From NCBI GenBank assembly GCA_044378055.1, contig JBILXY010000020.1, positions 1 to 16,686 of the forward strand: 16,686 nt of DNA. The letters are read 5' to 3'. Positions 14,504 to 16,686 of the stretch are shown in pieces (positions within the stretch are counted from its first letter, which is position 1; each line of letters begins with the position of its first letter). The DNA is from JBILXY01 sp044378055. Lineage in GTDB: Bacteria; Patescibacteriota; JACMRA01. Position numbers and translations under genes: made by a program. The notes beneath the pieces were generated by a model that was not told where the DNA came from, did no database searches, and saw only the letters and a program-made list of their open reading frames with translations.

Positions 14504-14576
14504 GTGATTTTTTTACTTTTTGTTTTTAACATTGGTACTTTCAGGCTATTTTTTGTCAAACAAGGGTAACTACCCA

Positions 14577-14668
14577 ACTACCCCCAAGCTTTCAGCTTGA
14601 CCCCTTTGGGCAAATCATGTCGGTTGAAGCAAGTTCAACCTGCACCAGTTTGCTTACCAGGGGTACTT
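14577..14668 (+). repeat. two-hairpin repeat, copy 5, with nested-hairpin loop
   Basis: ACTACCCC, hairpin AAGCT/AGCTT with loop TTC (14586-14598), then the arms ACCCCT (14600-14605) and AGGGGT (14659-14664), then ACTT. In copies 3 and 4 these arms close a 4-base loop; here they enclose 53 bases that fold further. Inside are GCAAA (14610-14614)/TTTGC (14649-14653), and within that GGTTGAA (14622-14628)/TTCAACC (14634-14640). It lies between tRNA-Gln and the HAD gene and may act as the HAD terminator region. Confidence 0.65.
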
Positions 14669-14694
14669 AGTTTAACTTTCCTTTTCAACTTTTG

Positions 14695-15411
14695 CTACAG
14701 CCCTAGCATTTCTTGCAAAGCTGGGTAAATTTCTTGCACCGTGTGAACTATTTTATTGGGTTTTGCTTTTCTAACTTTATCCGCAGTGTTGTAACCATAA
14801 GTTACTGCCAGAACTGGAATATTTAAAGGTTTAGCATCTTTAATATCGCTTTTCATATCGGTCACAAAAACTATATTCTCTAAACCAATTTTTCTTGATT
14901 TAATAATACTTTCCAAGGCTTCTGTTTTTACCATTGTGGTTTCAAAACCATGAACTTCAGTAAAATATTTAGCTAAATTTGTTCTTTCTAAAAATTCATG
15001 AATTCCTTTAATCTGATTATTACTTAAAATAACCATTTCTGCTTTTCCTTCAAGTTTGGTTAAAAGTTCCGGTATACCATTAAAGAAAGTTGCTTGATGT
15101 AGCAAAGGGCCAAAGTATTTTACAATACCATGTTTGAATTTTGTAGTGTTAAGTAACTGATGAACAATTCCTTTTAGACCATTAATAATTCCGTGTTTTT
15201 GAAATCTATTTAAAACCAAACCAGCAGCAGTTTTTGCAGTTACATTTAAATCGTTATAAAATTCCTGCCTGGAAGCAAATGGAGTAAAGCCATATTCCTT
15301 AGAAGCCAAAGTGGAAGCTTCAAATGCCTGTTGAAAAGTATCAGCTATAACCCCGTCAAAATCAAAAATTATTAGTTTATTAGGTTGATTTAAGTTATTT
15401 ATAGCAGACAT
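14695..15411 (-). CDS. HAD-superfamily hydrolase (phosphatase-like)
   Basis: This 238-residue haloacid-dehalogenase-type hydrolase, probably a small-molecule phosphatase, has motif I DFDGV (nucleophile Asp17, general acid Asp19), a helical cap (about 25-105), motif II ILSNN (Ser130), Lys162 as likely motif III, and motif IV VTDMKSDI (Asp185, Asp189). Motif IV reads TD rather than the common GD. Overall order and size fit the phosphoglycolate phosphatase/beta-phosphoglucomutase branch, but the substrate cannot be read. It has no SD. A perfect TATAAT stands 7 bases before the ATG, so the message may be leaderless. Confidence 0.88.
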   Translation of the reverse strand: MSAINNLNQPNKLIIFDFDGVIADTFQQAFEASTLASKEYGFTPFASRQEFYNDLNVTAKTAAGLVLNRFQKHGIINGLKGIVHQLLNTTKFKHGIVKYFGPLLHQATFFNGIPELLTKLEGKAEMVILSNNQIKGIHEFLERTNLAKYFTEVHGFETTMVKTEALESIIKSRKIGLENIVFVTDMKSDIKDAKPLNIPVLAVTYGYNTADKVRKAKPNKIVHTVQEIYPALQEMLGL

Positions 15412-15418
15412 TTTAAAT

Positions 15419-15424
15419 ATTATA
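15419..15424 (-). promoter_or_regulatory. -10 element (TATAAT) of the HAD gene
   Basis: A perfect TATAAT on the minus strand ends 7 bases before the HAD start codon at 15411. The expected transcription start coincides with the ATG, and no SD is present. The -35 region (about 15442-15447) is a poor match. Confidence 0.5.
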
Positions 15425-15490
15425 ATTACAGGTTTATTCGCCTAAATATTAAAAACTACAGCCAATAATTTAAGTCAAGAAATGGGCAAT

Positions 15491-15519
15491 AAAAAACTGC
15501 CTAATAAAAACTTAGGCAG
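15491..15519 (-). terminator. rho-independent terminator
   Basis: On the minus strand, the 8-bp stem CTGCCTAA/TTAGGCAG with a 7-base loop is followed by TTTTTT. It lies about 35 bases after the stop of the 109-residue gene and separates it from the HAD gene. Confidence 0.85.
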
Positions 15520-15554
15520 GTATTTGGTTGAGAAGTTCAATGAAAAATTAGGGA

Positions 15555-15884
15555 TTAATCACCAAGATTATCTTCTTGATCACCACAAATTTCTTCCAAT
15601 GGAGAATTTACTTTTTTAAAGTCATAATGATTCTTAAGGGTAGAAATTAAATCAAGAATCCCAGATTTGGTTGAACTGACTATTAAAATAGGACTTACTG
15701 CCGCTATATTTAAATCAGCACGAATTTGATCGGCTGTAGAATCGTTATTTTCTGTCATGAAAGTGTCATTTTCGCAATAATTAAATGCCAAAAATACCCA
15801 TTGTGTATTTAATGGATGAAGATATAGTTTATTTGGCTCTCTATGAATGAAAAGTTTTGGAATTACACTTCTTGGAACATCCAT
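15555..15884 (-). CDS. hypothetical protein, 109 residues
   Basis: I do not recognise this protein. The start is supported by AGGAAG about 9 bases before the ATG, one of the few SD sequences here. The protein has short hydrophobic strands (KLFIH, KLYLHP, WVFLAFNY, ILIVSS) alternating with acidic stretches and ends with an acidic tail (EEICGDQEDNLGD). It has no membrane helix or signal peptide. The pattern suggests a small alpha/beta domain. It has its own terminator. Upstream lies the 90-residue gene, which has a loosely similar strand order and also ends at its own terminator, so the two are separate units. Confidence 0.55.
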   Translation of the reverse strand: MDVPRSVIPKLFIHREPNKLYLHPLNTQWVFLAFNYCENDTFMTENNDSTADQIRADLNIAAVSPILIVSSTKSGILDLISTLKNHYDFKKVNSPLEEICGDQEDNLGD

Positions 15885-16051
15885 TTTATTTTCTTCCTAT
15901 TTTATTTTATAGAATGTTCTACTTTCTACTATTTATATATTTAACAAGTTATGTCAAGTTGGTAATTTCTTTAAAAAATAAAAAAATTTTTTTAGCTTAG
16001 ACATGAATAAAGTTTTTAATATAAACAAAGCCTTACAGTTTTTTAGACAAG

Positions 16052-16077
16052 AAAAAACACTTGGCCAATAAACCAAG
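16052..16077 (-). terminator. rho-independent terminator
   Basis: On the minus strand the stem CTTGG/CCAAG (16060-16077) with an 8-base loop is followed by TGTTTTTTC. It lies 12 bases after the stop of the 90-residue gene. Confidence 0.7.
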
Positions 16078-16088
16078 CGTCATACATA

Positions 16089-16361
16089 CTAACAAATTAT
16101 AAAGTTTCTATCTTCAAGGCGCTGAATAAAATCAGATACCTCACTAGTGTAGTTTGATTCTGAAAAGCTAACTTTTATAAGCTCATCTTCACCTAAGCCT
16201 TTTTCAAAAGGGTTCATGTCTGTGAAATTAATAATAATTAATTCAGGCTTTGGAGAGCCATGATACAGAGTAGTACTGTTGATTATGTATCTAATCTGTG
16301 ATTGTTTTTTGGGTAAGAAATAAAAATTTAAATTATCTCTGTAAGCCAAATTTATATCCAT
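16089..16361 (-). CDS. hypothetical protein, 90 residues
   Basis: I do not recognise this protein. GAGGA lies 8-9 bases before the ATG, supporting the start. It shows strands (NFYFLP, IRYIIN, ELIIINF, LIKVSF) and a final helix (SEVSDFIQRLEDRNF), ending in Cys, with no signal peptide or membrane helix. It lies 65 bases downstream of tRNA-Leu on the same strand and could share that transcript. A TATGTT that could serve as -10 lies in the gap. The strand-then-helix order resembles the 109-residue neighbour, but I see no convincing residue-level alignment. Confidence 0.5.
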   Translation of the reverse strand: MDINLAYRDNLNFYFLPKKQSQIRYIINSTTLYHGSPKPELIIINFTDMNPFEKGLGEDELIKVSFSESNYTSEVSDFIQRLEDRNFIIC

Positions 16362-16425
16362 TTTGTATCCTCATGAACTTAATGTTTGTAACATACTTAT
16401 TTAATTATGTAAATTTATTTTTGTT

Positions 16426-16511
16426 TGGTGCACGAAGAGGGATTTGAACCCTCACAAGATAAATCTCGCTAGCACCTGAAGCTAGTGCGTCTACCGTTCC
16501 GCCATTCGTGC
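16426..16511 (-). tRNA. tRNA-Leu (anticodon CAG)
   Basis: The minus strand folds as an 86-base class II tRNA. The acceptor stem is GCACGAA/TTCGTGC. The anticodon stem CTAGC/GCTAG holds loop TTCAGGT (CAG). A long variable arm follows, as expected for leucine. The T arm is GAGGG/CCCTC with loop TTCAAAT. The discriminator is A and the CCA is encoded. Confidence 0.96.
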
Positions 16512-16686
16512 CTTATTTAAGGGAAATATCCAGAGATTAATTTGTCAAAAAAATATTCTCCTATTTCTAAGAGAATAATGTTAGATTTGATAATCTGATT
16601 GTCTGCCTTTAATACTCAGTATGATACATTGGCAGTCTACATTTGTTGATATTGAAAGGTGAGCAAAATAATTTTGAGAAGAAAAT

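Noticed and set aside
1..16686. CRISPR array or prophage
   Set aside because: No regularly spaced identical repeats were seen, and no capsid, integrase or Cas-like protein occurs. The dispersed repeats are single copies or inverted pairs.
1..16686. Alternative genetic code (TGA as Gly), as in some Patescibacteria
   Set aside because: All recognised proteins have normal lengths and intact motifs under the standard code, with stops at family-typical ends.

Overview
The window looks like chromosomal DNA of a small-genome, AT-rich bacterium, most likely a Candidate Phyla Radiation (Patescibacteria) member. The grounds are the low GC, short gene-dense layout, general lack of Shine-Dalgarno (SD) sequences before core genes, a membrane-anchored protein with an Asp-rich DPDxDG calcium-type motif, a Lys/Ala/Val-rich tail on ribosomal protein bS20, and palindromic repeats in nearly every larger intergenic gap. 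The standard code fits, since genes end at the expected lengths without TGA readthrough. The exact lineage cannot be read from the sequence.

Layout. Bases 1-354 hold the possible end of an upstream gene, a terminator and a GTAG-type palindromic repeat. Then come RNase P RNA (rnpB), a membrane-anchored protein, tRNA-Gly(GCC) and rpsT. Facing them is a secE-nusG pair on the minus strand. A murT-like Mur ligase (plus strand) converges on a two-gene ABC exporter (minus strand; membrane protein first, then ATPase). The next minus-strand run is a bacterial PH-domain protein, an ATP-grasp ligase, umuD, umuC and a 63-residue protein; umuD and umuC are separated by an inverted pair of small structured repeats. 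Divergent from this run is a plus-strand metal-related block: a Fur/Zur-like repressor, a COG0523 (CobW-type) GTPase behind a promoter containing a 7-1-7 Fur-family-type palindrome, a CooC-like P-loop ATPase with a Cys-x-His-x-His motif, and a protein beginning Met-Cys-Gly-Arg that may be a diverged SRAP-type protein. The last part carries tRNA-Gln(CTG), a HAD hydrolase, two unrecognised small proteins and tRNA-Leu(CAG), all on the minus strand. I recognise no gene in the final 170 bases.

The most interesting features are: (1) a family of five short two-hairpin repeats whose stem sequences differ while pairing is kept, one copy having its loop replaced by a nested hairpin; (2) the Fur, COG0523 and CooC-like block, which reads as a zinc-responsive metal-delivery module; (3) the possible diverged SRAP protein next to it; and (4) a PH, ATP-grasp and UmuDC operon. 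All functions are inferred by reading motifs; no database search was run.
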